This document shows, one piece after another, positions 8,015-16,786 of a stretch of 64,000 bases of DNA (the stretch's first letter is position 1; every line of letters begins with the position of its first letter). Under the pieces are notes generated by a model, which saw only the letters and a program-made list of their open reading frames with translations, searched no databases and was not told where the DNA came from. This DNA is from Hyphomicrobiaceae bacterium (GTDB taxonomy: Bacteria > Pseudomonadota > Alphaproteobacteria > Rhizobiales > Xanthobacteraceae), in assembly GCA_947472885.1 (NCBI GenBank), contig CANJBX010000007.1, forward strand, positions 1 to 64,000, in the 5' to 3' direction. A program made the position numbers and the translations under genes.

Positions 8015-9337
8015 CTAGTTCTTTTCGATGCGGATGACCTGCGGATGACCCGCAATAACACCCTGTTTCTTGATGGCCTTCAATGCACGGCGCACCGCAT
8101 CTTCGGTGGTGGCATAGGTAATAAGGATAACCGGCGCGGGCTTGGCCGGGCTTTTCGGATCGTCACCGCCGTGCGGCGCAGCATCCGAATGGCGCTGCAC
8201 AATGGATTCCAGCGAGATTTTTTGCGCTGCAAGATGCTTGGTGATGGTCGCGAAGGTGCCGGGCCGGTCCACCGCCAGCAGGCGAATGTAGTATCCACCC
8301 TCGTGGCGCTGCATCGGCGCCTTCTTGCTGACAACGAGTTTGGCCGTCGGACGGCCGAACGGCGCTGTCCGCACGCCACGCGCGATGTCGCCGATGTCGG
8401 CCACAACCGAAGCGGCCGTCGCCGCGCCGCCTGCGCCGGGACCAACGAGCGTGATCGGGTTAATGCCATGGGCGTCAATCGACAGCGCGTTGGTCACGCC
8501 CATCACCTGCGCGATGGCGGAATCCTTCGGCACCATGGTCGGGTGCACGCGCTGCTCGATGCCCTTGGCGGTGCGCATCGCAACGCCGAGCAGCTTCACG
8601 CGATAGCCCAGTTCATCCGCCGCCTCGAGGTCTTCCGGCGACAGCGATGAAATGCCCTCGACATTGATCGCACGCTCATCGACGCGAATGCCAAAAGCCA
8701 GGCTCGCGACAATGGCGAGCTTCTGTGCGGTGTCGTAACCTTCGATGTCGAAGGTCGGGTCGGCCTCGGCGTAACCCAGCCGCTGCGCGTCCTTGAGCAG
8801 CACGTCGAACGGCAGCTTCTCGCGCTCCATGCGCGTCAGGATGTAATTGCAGGTACCGTTGAGAATGCCATAGACGCGTGCGAACGAATTGCCAGCCATG
8901 CCTTCGCGCAGGGTTTTGACAATCGGAATAACGCCGCCGACCGCAGCCTCGAAATTCAGCGCGACCTTGTTTTTCTCGGCAAGCGCCGCCAGCGCGAGAC
9001 CGTGCTTGGCGAGCAGCGCCTTGTTGGCGGTGACGACTGACTTGCCATTGGCGAGCGCCGTTTCAATCGCGGCCTTCGCCGGATCGCCGTCGCCGCCCAT
9101 CAGTTCGACGAATACGTCGATCTCGGGATCGGCCGCGAGTTTCTTCGCATTATCGACCCAGCGGATCCTGTCGAGGTCCGGGCCGCGCTTCTTGCGCTTG
9201 CGCGCCGTTGCGGCGACGACCTCGATCTTGCGGCCGCAGCGCACCCCCAGCACGGCACACTGCTGCGCGATCAGACGCACAACCGATGCGCCGACCGTGC
9301 CGAGACCGGCGATACCGACTTTCAGGGAGGCAACCAC
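8015..9337 (-). CDS. hom: Homoserine dehydrogenase
   Basis: A 440-residue monofunctional homoserine dehydrogenase, which reduces aspartate semialdehyde to homoserine for threonine and methionine synthesis. It has the N-terminal NAD(P) fold (GIAGLGTVG near residue 9), the signature ILNGTCNYIL, and a C-terminal ACT domain (VDRPGTFATITKHL) for feedback control, probably by threonine. The start is set at a GTG at 9337 with an upstream AAGG, because the protein homology begins there; the longer frame overlaps the preceding aminotransferase gene. It starts 25 bp after that gene. Confidence 0.93.
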   Translation of the reverse strand: MVASLKVGIAGLGTVGASVVRLIAQQCAVLGVRCGRKIEVVAATARKRKKRGPDLDRIRWVDNAKKLAADPEIDVFVELMGGDGDPAKAAIETALANGKSVVTANKALLAKHGLALAALAEKNKVALNFEAAVGGVIPIVKTLREGMAGNSFARVYGILNGTCNYILTRMEREKLPFDVLLKDAQRLGYAEADPTFDIEGYDTAQKLAIVASLAFGIRVDERAINVEGISSLSPEDLEAADELGYRVKLLGVAMRTAKGIEQRVHPTMVPKDSAIAQVMGVTNALSIDAHGINPITLVGPGAGGAATAASVVADIGDIARGVRTAPFGRPTAKLVVSKKAPMQRHEGGYYIRLLAVDRPGTFATITKHLAAQKISLESIVQRHSDAAPHGGDDPKSPAKPAPVILITYATTEDAVRRALKAIKKQGVIAGHPQVIRIEKN

Positions 9338-9362
9338 GGGAAAAACCTTGAGAAAACGCGCC

Positions 9363-10589
9363 CTAGCGGCGCGAGGCCAACGGAACGACGTTGTGCAGCT
9401 TTTCCGGCGCGGTTTCAAGGAAACGCCGGATATTACGGGCTGCCTGACGGATACGCTGCTCGTTCTCCACAAGCGCGATACGCACAAAGCCCTCGCCGCG
9501 CTCGCCAAAGCCGGTTCCCGGCGAAACCGCGACCTCGGCCTTCTCGACCAGCAGCTTGGCAAACTCGACGCTGCCCAGTTCCCGGAACGGCTCCGGAATC
9601 GGCGACCAGGCAAACATCGAGGCGCTCGGTGACGGCACTTCCCAGCCGGCGCGGCTGAAACTGTCGATCAGCACATCGCGGCGCTTGGTATAAATCTCGC
9701 GCATTTCCCTGATGCAATCTTCCGGACCGTTGAGCGCCGCGGCCGCAGCAACCTGCACCGGCGTGAACGCGCCGTAGTCGAGATAGGACTTCACGCGCGT
9801 CAGCGCCGAGATGATGCGTTCGTTGCCGACGGCAAAGCCCATGCGCCAGCCGGCCATCGAATAGGTCTTCGACATCGAGGTGAACTCGACGGTGACATCG
9901 ATTGCGCCCGGCACCTGCAGCACCGACGGCGGCGGGTTGTTGTCGAAATAGACTTCGGCGTAAGCGAGATCGGACAGGATGTAGATGCCGTGTTTCTTCG
10001 CGAAGGCCACGAGGTCCTTGTAGAAATCGAGGTCCGCGGTGAACGCCGTCGGGTTCGACGGATAGCAGACAACGACGGCAATCGGTTTCGGGATCGAGTG
10101 CGTGATCGCGCGCTCGAGGGTCACGAAGAAATCCGGCGTCGGTTCCGACGGCACCGAGCGGATGACACCGCCCGCCATCAGGAAGCCGAAGGCATGGATC
10201 GGATAGCTCGGGTCCGGCACCAGCACGACATCGCCCGGCGCGGTGATCGCCTGCGCGACGTTGGCGAAGCCTTCCTTGGAGCCGAGCGTCGCCACGATCT
10301 GGGTATCGGGATTGAGCTTCACGCCAAAGCGGCGATCATAATACGCAGCCTGGGCGCGGCGCAGGCCGACAATGCCCTTGGAGGCCGAATAGCGATCAAC
10401 GCGCGGCTTGGTCAGCGTTTCTTTCAGCTTCTCGACGACGTGCGGCGGGGCCGGCAGGTCCGGGTTACCCATACCGAGATCGATGATGTCGACGCCTGCA
10501 TTGCGCGCCACGGCCTTGGCCTTGTTGACCGTCTCGAAGACGTAGGGCGGCAGGCGGCGAATGCGGTAAAAGTCTTCCATCTCGGTCAT
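9363..10589 (-). CDS. PLP-dependent class I/II aminotransferase
   Basis: A 408-residue fold-type I aminotransferase. The PLP lysine is Lys241 in SMSKTYSMAGWRMG; other family marks are DLGMGNPD (37-44), VCYPSNPT (174-181) and SDLAY (206-210). It most resembles the alanine/LL-diaminopimelate-type aminotransferases (AlaC-like) that precede hom in alphaproteobacteria. The linkage to homoserine dehydrogenase suggests a role in aspartate-family or alanine metabolism, but the substrate is not determined. It is the first gene of the operon that runs through hom, glpX and on toward recJ. Confidence 0.88.
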   Translation of the reverse strand: MTEMEDFYRIRRLPPYVFETVNKAKAVARNAGVDIIDLGMGNPDLPAPPHVVEKLKETLTKPRVDRYSASKGIVGLRRAQAAYYDRRFGVKLNPDTQIVATLGSKEGFANVAQAITAPGDVVLVPDPSYPIHAFGFLMAGGVIRSVPSEPTPDFFVTLERAITHSIPKPIAVVVCYPSNPTAFTADLDFYKDLVAFAKKHGIYILSDLAYAEVYFDNNPPPSVLQVPGAIDVTVEFTSMSKTYSMAGWRMGFAVGNERIISALTRVKSYLDYGAFTPVQVAAAAALNGPEDCIREMREIYTKRRDVLIDSFSRAGWEVPSPSASMFAWSPIPEPFRELGSVEFAKLLVEKAEVAVSPGTGFGERGEGFVRIALVENEQRIRQAARNIRRFLETAPEKLHNVVPLASRR

Positions 10590-10775
10590 TCCAGATTACC
10601 CAGGGTTTTTGGCAGTCAGCCGGCCAGCGCATGTCCCGCGCGGCGAATGAGTGATTTGCGCAATATGTACCATGGTTTGCGGGGTGCCCGTAAGCGCAAG
10701 ATCGGCCGATTTTGAGGCGAAGCCTTAACCCGGAAGCCCCAAAAAGCCAGTTTTCGCGGTGATCCTGCCGCCCGG

Positions 10776-11117
10776 CTATTTGCCGTCCACCGGCACCCCG
10801 GCCTGCCGTTTGGCGCGGTCGCGGGCGAAGGAGATTTCGGCCTCGGCGGCTTTCACCTGTTCCGCGGTCATGACCGGGGTGGCGCGCGGCGGCGGCATGT
10901 CATGCACCGCCGGGTAGACCCCTTCGCTGACCGGGCGGGCCGGCGTATCCCCCGGCAGGCCGCCCATCGACACCGGCAGATTGGACAAGGTCGAGCCATT
11001 CGGCCCGCTGGAGCAGCCGGCGACGACAAGCGACAGCAGCACCGCACCGGCTGCGGCCAGCCGCGCGGCGCTCATCCGCCGGCGCTGCGATGGTTGTGCG
11101 GCCGGAAGGCGCATCAC
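10776..11117 (-). CDS. Small lipoprotein of unknown function
   Basis: A 113-residue protein with a basic N-terminus, a hydrophobic stretch and a lipobox (LVVAGC, Cys near residue 35), so it is likely lipid-anchored. The mature part is proline-rich with no known domain and ends with a charged helix ([21 protein letters not shown]). A second in-frame start (MSAARLAA, 15 codons in) also gives a good signal peptide. It is divergent from phaC. Confidence 0.7.
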   Translation of the reverse strand: MMRLPAAQPSQRRRMSAARLAAAGAVLLSLVVAGCSSGPNGSTLSNLPVSMGGLPGDTPARPVSEGVYPAVHDMPPPRATPVMTAEQVKAAEAEISFARDRAKRQAGVPVDGK

Positions 11118-11166
11118 CTTGTCCCAATTCCCTGTGAGGCTGAATTACACATGTATCCGCAAAGAC

Positions 11167-11194
11167 TTGTACCGGGTTCGCCTTGGGATAATAC
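11167..11194 (+). promoter_or_regulatory. Candidate housekeeping promoter for phaC
   Basis: TTGTAC (11167-11172) and TAATAC (11189-11194) are separated by 16 bp and lie about 75 bp before the phaC start. Both hexamers are close to the sigma-70 consensus. Pattern reading only. Confidence 0.4.
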
Positions 11195-11268
11195 CTTCAA
11201 ACTGTGCTAGTAATATGTGTCGAAACGAAGATGATATCCTCGCCGCAACGCCACGAACGGTTAATGCC

Positions 11269-13260
11269 ATGCCGCCGCAAAAGCCGTTCGATCCCGACAA
11301 GCCGGCCAAGCCGAAAACGAAACGCCGCGCGCGCGTGACGGCTACCCTGCCGGTCGCGCCAAAGGCCCCTGCACCCGTCGAAGCGCCCCTGCGGAAAACC
11401 CCTCCTGCCGGGCCTACTCCGGTCGGATTAAAGCCCGCGCTGACGACGCCGGAGGTCAAGCCAGACTCTGCGAAGCCAATTACGAGTGTTGACGTCGAAC
11501 TGTTCGCCAAGAACTTCGCGCGCATCATCGAGGGCGGCGGCAAGGCGCTGGCCGCCTACATGAAGCCGCGCGAGGAAGGCCGGATCGCCGATCAACGCTC
11601 CGAGGAAGTCACCGACGTCGTCAAGACCCTCGGCCATGTCATCGAATACTGGATGGCGGACCCGCAGCGCGCCTTCGAACTGCAATCGAAGCTCGGCAAG
11701 TCCTATCTCGAACTCTGGGCCTCGACGGCCAAGCGCCTCGCCGGCGAGGAAGTCACCGCCGTCGCCGCGCCCGACCCCAGGGACAAACGCTTCAGCGATC
11801 CGGAGTGGTCGTCCAACCAGTTCTTCGATTTTCTCAAGCAGGCGTACCTGCTCACGGCCCGCTGGGCGAGCCACATGGCCGAAGGCGCGGATGGCCTCGA
11901 TGCACATACGCGCCACAAGGCCGAGTTCTACGTCAGGCAGATCGCCAACGCGCTGTCGCCATCAAACTTCGTGCTGACCAACCCGGAACTGCTGCGCGTC
12001 ACGCTGGAGTCGAACGCCGAAAACCTCCTGCAGGGGATGCAGAATCTCGCCGAGGACATCGAGGCCGGCGGCGGAAACTTGAAAATTCGTCAGTCCGACT
12101 CCTCGAAATTCGAGGTCGGAAAAAATCTCGCGCTGTCGCCCGGCAAGATCGTATTCCAGAACGACCTGATCCAGCTCATTCAATATTCGCCGACCACCGC
12201 CAAGGCACTGAAAGTCCCGCTGCTGATCGTGCCGCCGTGGATCAACAAATACTACGTGCTCGATCTCACGCCGGATAAATCCTTCATCAAGTGGTGCGTC
12301 GATCAGGGCCTCACGGTGTTCTGCATCTCCTGGGTCAACCCGGATGCAAAACTCGCCGGCAAGGGCTTCGACGACTACATGCGCGAAGGCCCGCTCGCGG
12401 CCTTCGACGCCATCGAACAGGCAACCGGCGAGAAGGAAGTCCACGCGCTCGGCTATTGCGTCGGCGGCACGCTGCTCTCCGTCACGCTCGCCTACATGGC
12501 GGCGTCCGGCATGACCTCGCGGGTGAAGTCAGCCACGCTGCTGACCACGCAGGTGGACTTCACCCACGCGGGCGACCTCAAAGTTTTCGCTGCCGACGAA
12601 GAACAGATTTCGATGGTCGAACGGCAGATGGCCGAGACCGGATATCTCGCCGGCAGCAAGATGGCGTCGGCGTTCAACCTGTTGCGCTCCAACGACCTGA
12701 TCTGGCCTTACGTCATCGGGAACTATCTCAAGGGCAAGGCGCCCTTTCCGTTCGACATGCTGTTCTGGAATTCCGATGCGACGCGGATGCCGGCGGCGAA
12801 CCATTCGTTCTACCTGCGCGGCTGCTATCTCGAAAACCGGCTGTCGCGCGGCACCATGACGATTGCCAACAAGCAGCTCGATCTCAGGAAAATCAAACTG
12901 CCGATCTACAATCTCGCGGCGCGCGAGGACCATATCGCGCCGGCGCGTTCGGCGTATCTCGGTTCCTCATTGTTCGGCGGGCCGGTGCGCTTCGTGCTGG
13001 CGGGTTCCGGCCACATGGCGGGCGTCGTCAATCACCCCGACAAGAAAAAGTACCAGCACTGGACCGGCGGCGCACCGCAAGGCGACAACCTCGATGCCTG
13101 GATCGCCAGGGCGACGGAGCATCCGGGTTCCTGGTGGCCGGACTGGGTGAACTGGCTGCGCGGTCACGATGGAACCGAAGTCGAAGCGCGCACACCCGGC
13201 AGCGGCAAACTCAAGGCCATTGAGGATGCGCCCGGCAGTTACGTGAAAGTGCAGAGCTGA
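11269..13260 (+). CDS. phaC: Class I poly(3-hydroxyalkanoate) synthase
   Basis: A 663-residue PHA synthase that polymerises hydroxyacyl-CoA into storage polyester. The lipase-like box GYCVGG contains the nucleophile Cys397; Asp554 (REDHIAP) and His582 (GSGHMAG) complete the triad. The N-terminal PhaC domain begins near residue 85. Ahead of it lies an extension of roughly 80 residues rich in Lys, Pro and Ala, unusually long for class I enzymes. The ATG at 11269 is chosen; an in-frame ATG at 11215 would add 18 residues. No phaP, phaR or phaAB genes adjoin it. Confidence 0.93.
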   Translation: MPPQKPFDPDKPAKPKTKRRARVTATLPVAPKAPAPVEAPLRKTPPAGPTPVGLKPALTTPEVKPDSAKPITSVDVELFAKNFARIIEGGGKALAAYMKPREEGRIADQRSEEVTDVVKTLGHVIEYWMADPQRAFELQSKLGKSYLELWASTAKRLAGEEVTAVAAPDPRDKRFSDPEWSSNQFFDFLKQAYLLTARWASHMAEGADGLDAHTRHKAEFYVRQIANALSPSNFVLTNPELLRVTLESNAENLLQGMQNLAEDIEAGGGNLKIRQSDSSKFEVGKNLALSPGKIVFQNDLIQLIQYSPTTAKALKVPLLIVPPWINKYYVLDLTPDKSFIKWCVDQGLTVFCISWVNPDAKLAGKGFDDYMREGPLAAFDAIEQATGEKEVHALGYCVGGTLLSVTLAYMAASGMTSRVKSATLLTTQVDFTHAGDLKVFAADEEQISMVERQMAETGYLAGSKMASAFNLLRSNDLIWPYVIGNYLKGKAPFPFDMLFWNSDATRMPAANHSFYLRGCYLENRLSRGTMTIANKQLDLRKIKLPIYNLAAREDHIAPARSAYLGSSLFGGPVRFVLAGSGHMAGVVNHPDKKKYQHWTGGAPQGDNLDAWIARATEHPGSWWPDWVNWLRGHDGTEVEARTPGSGKLKAIEDAPGSYVKVQS

Positions 13261-13296
13261 AGTTGTGATTTTCGAATCGGAGCAACGAATAACGTT

Positions 13297-13391
13297 CGTC
13301 ATGCCCGCGAATGCGGGCATCCACGCCTTGCTTCCTTCGCGAGCATTCAGAAAGCAAGGCGTGGATGGCCGGGACAAGCCCGGCCATGACG
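13297..13391. repeat. Compound palindromic intergenic repeat (CGTCATG...CATGACG)
   Basis: The element starts CGTCATG and ends CATGACG. Inside are two small end hairpins (CCCGCGAATGCGGG and GCCGGGACAAGCCCGGC) and a 13-bp arm pair (CCACGCCTTGCTT with its complement). The whole can fold into a cruciform with side loops. The element at 35642-35744 has the same architecture. It lies in the phaC-MAPEG gap. Confidence 0.85.
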
Positions 13392-13435
13392 ACGTAGAGT
13401 AACGCAATTATTTGGAAACGCTTTTGGAGGCCACC

Positions 13436-13834
13436 ATGTCCCGCGAAGTTTTCTGGCTCGTCTGCACCGTGATCCTCACCGGCATCCTGTGGATTCCCTA
13501 CACGCTCGACCGCATCAAGGTGCGCGGCGTGATGGGCGCAATGGACAATCCAAAGCCCGGCGACAAGCCCCAGTCGCCGTGGGCGATGCGGCTTTACTTC
13601 GCGCACACCAATGCCGTCGAGAACCTCGTGCTGTTCGCGCCGCTGGTGCTGATCCTCGACTCGTATCAAATCTCGACGCCGGTGACGGCCGCGGCCTGCG
13701 CCACCTATTTCTGGGCACGGCTCGCGCATGTCATCATCTACGCGATGGGCATCAAGGTGCTGCGCACACTCGCCTGGACCGTGAGCTTCATTGCGCTGAT
13801 CGTGCTGGTGCTGGCGGTCTTCGGGAAGGTGTGA
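13436..13834 (+). CDS. MAPEG-family membrane protein
   Basis: A 132-residue integral membrane protein with four predicted hydrophobic segments (about 5-22, 55-75, 80-100, 110-130). The motif RLYFAHTNAVENLVLFAPL, with the conserved Asn-Ala-x-Glu-Asn core, is characteristic of the MAPEG superfamily (eicosanoid/glutathione-related membrane enzymes); the substrate is unknown in bacteria. The ATG at 13436 is preferred because of a strong GGAGG ribosome site 8 bp upstream. Confidence 0.85.
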   Translation: MSREVFWLVCTVILTGILWIPYTLDRIKVRGVMGAMDNPKPGDKPQSPWAMRLYFAHTNAVENLVLFAPLVLILDSYQISTPVTAAACATYFWARLAHVIIYAMGIKVLRTLAWTVSFIALIVLVLAVFGKV

Positions 13835-13847
13835 GGTTTTCGCTTTA

Positions 13848-13929
13848 TAGGGCGGATTAGCGAAGCGTAATCCGCCATCGACGGCAACAAAAACTCATGG
13901 CGGATTACGCCTTCGGCTAATCCGCCCTA
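13848..13929. repeat. Inverted repeat TAGGGCGGATTAG...CTAATCCGCCCTA
   Basis: The perfect 13-bp terminal arms are followed inward by further complementary sequence around GCGTAATCCGCC/GGCGGATTACGC. This is a known style of dispersed palindrome in rhizobial genomes. It sits between the convergent MAPEG and argC genes, where it could also serve as a transcript end. Confidence 0.85.
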
Positions 13930-13943
13930 CGGTGCTAACTCCG

Positions 13944-13987
13944 CCCTCATCCTGAGGAGCGCGTAGCGCGTCTCGAAGGACGAGGCC
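13944..13987. repeat. Short palindrome CCTCATCCTGAGG...GGACGAGG
   Basis: The arms CCTCaTCCT and AGGAcGAGG flank a GCGCGTAGCGCGTC core; this is another dispersed rhizobial intergenic palindrome. It lies 14 bp beyond the previous repeat and 30 bp from the argC stop. Confidence 0.75.
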
Positions 13988-14016
13988 GGGTTAGACCGCC
14001 GCTTACGCAAGCACCC

Positions 14017-15093
14017 TTACGGAAACAGCGCGATCTGCTCGAGTCCCATCGTTTCCGGCCAGCCCATCATCAGGTTGGCGTTCTGCACGGCCTGACCCGC
14101 CGCGCCCTTCACGAGGTTATCGAGCGCCGAGCCGAGGATCATGCGGCCCGGAATGCGGTCCTTCGCAACACCGATGAAGGTCATGTTGGAACCCTTCACA
14201 TGCCGCGTGTGGGGCATTTCCCCAAACGGCAGAACGTGAACGAACGGCTCCTTCGCGTAGGACTTTAAAAGCTCCGCATGAAGATCTTCAGCCGAGAAGT
14301 TTTGGGCCGAGGATTTCTGGCTCCGCACATAAATCGTCGAGAGAATGCCCCGGTTCATCGGGACGAGATGCGGTGTGAAGCTCACGGTCACATTGCGCCC
14401 CGCGGCCCGCGTGAATTCCTGATCGAGTTCCGCCATGTGCCGGTGATGGCCGACGCCGTAGGCGTTGAAGCCTTCGGACACTTCCGAAAACAGCATGGCT
14501 TCCTTGGCGGAGCGCCCTGCCCCGGTCATGCCGGACTTGGCATCTACCACGATCTCGTCGGGGTCGATCATCTTCGCCCTCAAGAGCGGAATAAGCGGCA
14601 ACTGCGCGCAGGTCGTGTAGCAGCCGGGGTTGGCGACCAGCCGCGCCTTTTTGATTTGCTCGCGGTAGATTTCCGACATGCCATAGACCGCTTCGGGCTG
14701 AAGCTCCGGTGCGTGATGCTCGTGGCCGTACCACTTCGCGTAGGCCGCCGTATCCGCCAGCCGGAAGTCCGCCGACAGATCGACGATCTTCGTCTTGGGC
14801 GACTTGGCGATGAGGTCCTTGATGACCTTCTGCGTCGTTGCGTGCGGCAGCGCGCAGAAAATCAGGTCAAAGGATTCCTTCGCCCAGTCGAGCGATTCAA
14901 TCGCGACAAGCTGCGGCAGATCGAACGGCGAGAACTGCGGGAACACGTCGCGCATCTGTGCGCCGGCGCGCCGGTCGGCGGTCAGCGTGGCGAGCGTGAC
15001 ATTCGGATGGCGCAGCAAGAGCCGCACGCTTTCCGATCCGGTGTAACCGGAGGCGCCGAGGATCGCGACTTTGGCTTTCCTGGATGTGGTCAT
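14017..15093 (-). CDS. argC: N-acetyl-gamma-glutamyl-phosphate reductase
   Basis: A 358-residue ArgC, which reduces N-acetylglutamyl phosphate to the semialdehyde in arginine synthesis. The Rossmann motif GASGYTGSE (13-21), active-site Cys158 in NPGCYTT, and the C-terminal region HTRHVKGSN are all present. The ATG at 15093 begins the conserved fold; a longer open frame upstream overlaps the preceding PaiB-like gene and is not expected to be used. It starts 4 bp after that gene's stop, so the two are co-transcribed. Confidence 0.94.
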   Translation of the reverse strand: MTTSRKAKVAILGASGYTGSESVRLLLRHPNVTLATLTADRRAGAQMRDVFPQFSPFDLPQLVAIESLDWAKESFDLIFCALPHATTQKVIKDLIAKSPKTKIVDLSADFRLADTAAYAKWYGHEHHAPELQPEAVYGMSEIYREQIKKARLVANPGCYTTCAQLPLIPLLRAKMIDPDEIVVDAKSGMTGAGRSAKEAMLFSEVSEGFNAYGVGHHRHMAELDQEFTRAAGRNVTVSFTPHLVPMNRGILSTIYVRSQKSSAQNFSAEDLHAELLKSYAKEPFVHVLPFGEMPHTRHVKGSNMTFIGVAKDRIPGRMILGSALDNLVKGAAGQAVQNANLMMGWPETMGLEQIALFP

Positions 15094-15097
15094 GTGC

Positions 15098-15760
15098 CTA
15101 TTCCTTCGCTGCGTTTTCATACGACAGATGTGACCGCAACGCGACCATGCGCGCGGCAATTTGTTGGGCGTTCTGGTCGTCCTGCTGGCGCAGTTGCGCC
15201 ACCACGGCCAGATGATCGGCGTCGGATTTCGGCTGGTTGAATTTGGCCGAGCCTTCGACCGTCTCGATTTCCATCTCGATCCCGGCGATGGCCTGCAGCA
15301 GCATTTCCTGACGCCCGGCCGAGACACGGTCCAGCGTCCAGGGGGCTCCACTTTGGTCTGCACTTTCGCCGGCCTCGAAATGTGCGCTCAAAGCATCGAG
15401 GTGCGTGCGCAATTCGGTCTTCGTCATCGCCCGCACGCGTCCGGTGAGATGGACGGATTCATAGAGCCATGTCGGCACCTGATCCGGGCTGGCGTACCAG
15501 ACCGGCGAGACATAGGCATCGGCGCCCGCGACGGCGAGCAGCCATGTGCCGCCACCCGCGGCGAGCGCCGCCAGCGGATTGCCGCGCGCCACATGAAACT
15601 GCGCGCGCGGCGTGCCGTCGGCGGCATAGGTCAGGTTGAATGGCAGCGAGGACGCCAGCGGACGCGACCCGTCATGCCCGACCACGGTGCCGAAGCCGCG
15701 CGCGGACGCGAACGCCAGACACGCGGCGCGGTCGATCTTGAAAGCGGACGGAACATACAT
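15098..15760 (-). CDS. PaiB-like FMN-binding protein
   Basis: A 220-residue protein of the PaiB/FMN-binding split-barrel family (opening MYVPSAFKIDRAACLAF, then a PVWYASPDQVPTWLYESVHL segment typical of the family). In Bacillus, PaiB is linked to negative regulation of sporulation and degradative genes; in proteobacteria the role is uncharacterised and may be flavin-related rather than DNA binding. It is transcribed with argC (4-bp gap). The ATG at 15760 is the family start. Confidence 0.85.
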   Translation of the reverse strand: MYVPSAFKIDRAACLAFASARGFGTVVGHDGSRPLASSLPFNLTYAADGTPRAQFHVARGNPLAALAAGGGTWLLAVAGADAYVSPVWYASPDQVPTWLYESVHLTGRVRAMTKTELRTHLDALSAHFEAGESADQSGAPWTLDRVSAGRQEMLLQAIAGIEMEIETVEGSAKFNQPKSDADHLAVVAQLRQQDDQNAQQIAARMVALRSHLSYENAAKE

Positions 15761-15987
15761 CGCAGACCTCCGGGTGATGGAGCCGTCGAAGATGCACGTT
15801 GGCTTGGAAATCAGGAAGGTTCCGTGCCGCGGAGCATCTCCGGCGGCACGAACGACGATCAGTAAAGATCGGCCGTCGCGCGCGCCGGGGTGGTACGGCG
15901 GCGTGCTGCGGCGCGGATTGCAAGGGTGCAAATCGTCTTCATGGGCGGCGATATAGGCCGGGAGGCATGTTTCGTCAACAGCCGCCG

Positions 15988-16542
15988 TCAAAACACCCGG
16001 TGCAGCCACTCGGACGCCATCGTCCACACCTGCATCCCGACATCGCCGAGCTTCAGCAGCACCGCGCACCACACAAAGGCCGACGCGAAGTTGGCGAGCT
16101 GGAAATGCCAGTACGGCATCTCGAAAATCCCGGCGACCAGCGGCACCGAGGCGCGCAGCGGCCCGAAGAACCGCCCGATGAAGATCGCGTAGATGCCCCA
16201 CTTCTCCACGAAGGCGTGTCCGCGCGGCAGCAGATCGGGATAGCGCGACAGCGGCCACACATGCGCGATGGGCTGCTTGTAGCGGTCGCCAAGCCAGTAC
16301 GAGAGCCAGTCGCCGAGCGCCGCCCCGATCGCGCCCGCGATCCACACCGGAATGAAATCAATCGCGCCCGCCGAGATCAGCGCACCCATGGCGACCAGCA
16401 CGCCCCACGACGGCAGCAGCAGCGAGATGAACGCCAGCGATTCCCCGAACGCCAGCGCGCCGACAATAAACGGCGCCCAGAGCTGATGCGCTTTCACAAA
16501 ATCGACGGTGGACTGGACAAGGCCCGCGAAGAAACTTTCCAT
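15988..16542 (-). CDS. DedA-family membrane protein
   Basis: A 184-residue DedA protein, predicted lipid-flippase-like or proton-dependent transporter fold. It has the GESLAFISLLLPSW, GAAIGAALGDWLSYWLG and FIGRFFGPLRASVPLVAG segments that contain the conserved acidic and arginine residues of the family, with several membrane segments and re-entrant loops. It lies 228 bp upstream of the PaiB-like gene and is divergent from parE. Confidence 0.9.
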   Translation of the reverse strand: MESFFAGLVQSTVDFVKAHQLWAPFIVGALAFGESLAFISLLLPSWGVLVAMGALISAGAIDFIPVWIAGAIGAALGDWLSYWLGDRYKQPIAHVWPLSRYPDLLPRGHAFVEKWGIYAIFIGRFFGPLRASVPLVAGIFEMPYWHFQLANFASAFVWCAVLLKLGDVGMQVWTMASEWLHRVF

Positions 16543-16786
16543 CAGACTTCATCCACTCCGGAACCCGGAAAGCGGTTTCCCGGCTTCCAAACCACGCTGC
16601 GCGTCACCAATGACGGACCTCGTCTTAATTTAGTGCCGGTTTGAAGGCAAAGCCGAACCCGCTTGCCCACCCCCTCGCCACCCCCGAATAACCACCGGCA
16701 TGGCATATTCGCTCAACTGATTCGCCGTTCCGCGACGAATGGCCCCAACCCGATACCCGGCTCTACTTCACGTTAGGCAATACGAC

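Noticed and set aside
6896-8650. 584-codon plus-strand frame opposite glpX and hom
   Set aside because: Antisense to two genes with clear catalytic motifs; composition is that of a shadow.
9338-9613. N-terminal extension of homoserine dehydrogenase
   Set aside because: It overlaps the aminotransferase gene and has no homology; a GTG at 9337 with a ribosome site starts the fold.
15094-15363. N-terminal extension of argC
   Set aside because: The extra frame overlaps the PaiB-like gene, has Arg/Trp/Cys-rich shadow composition, and the conserved ArgC fold starts at 15093.
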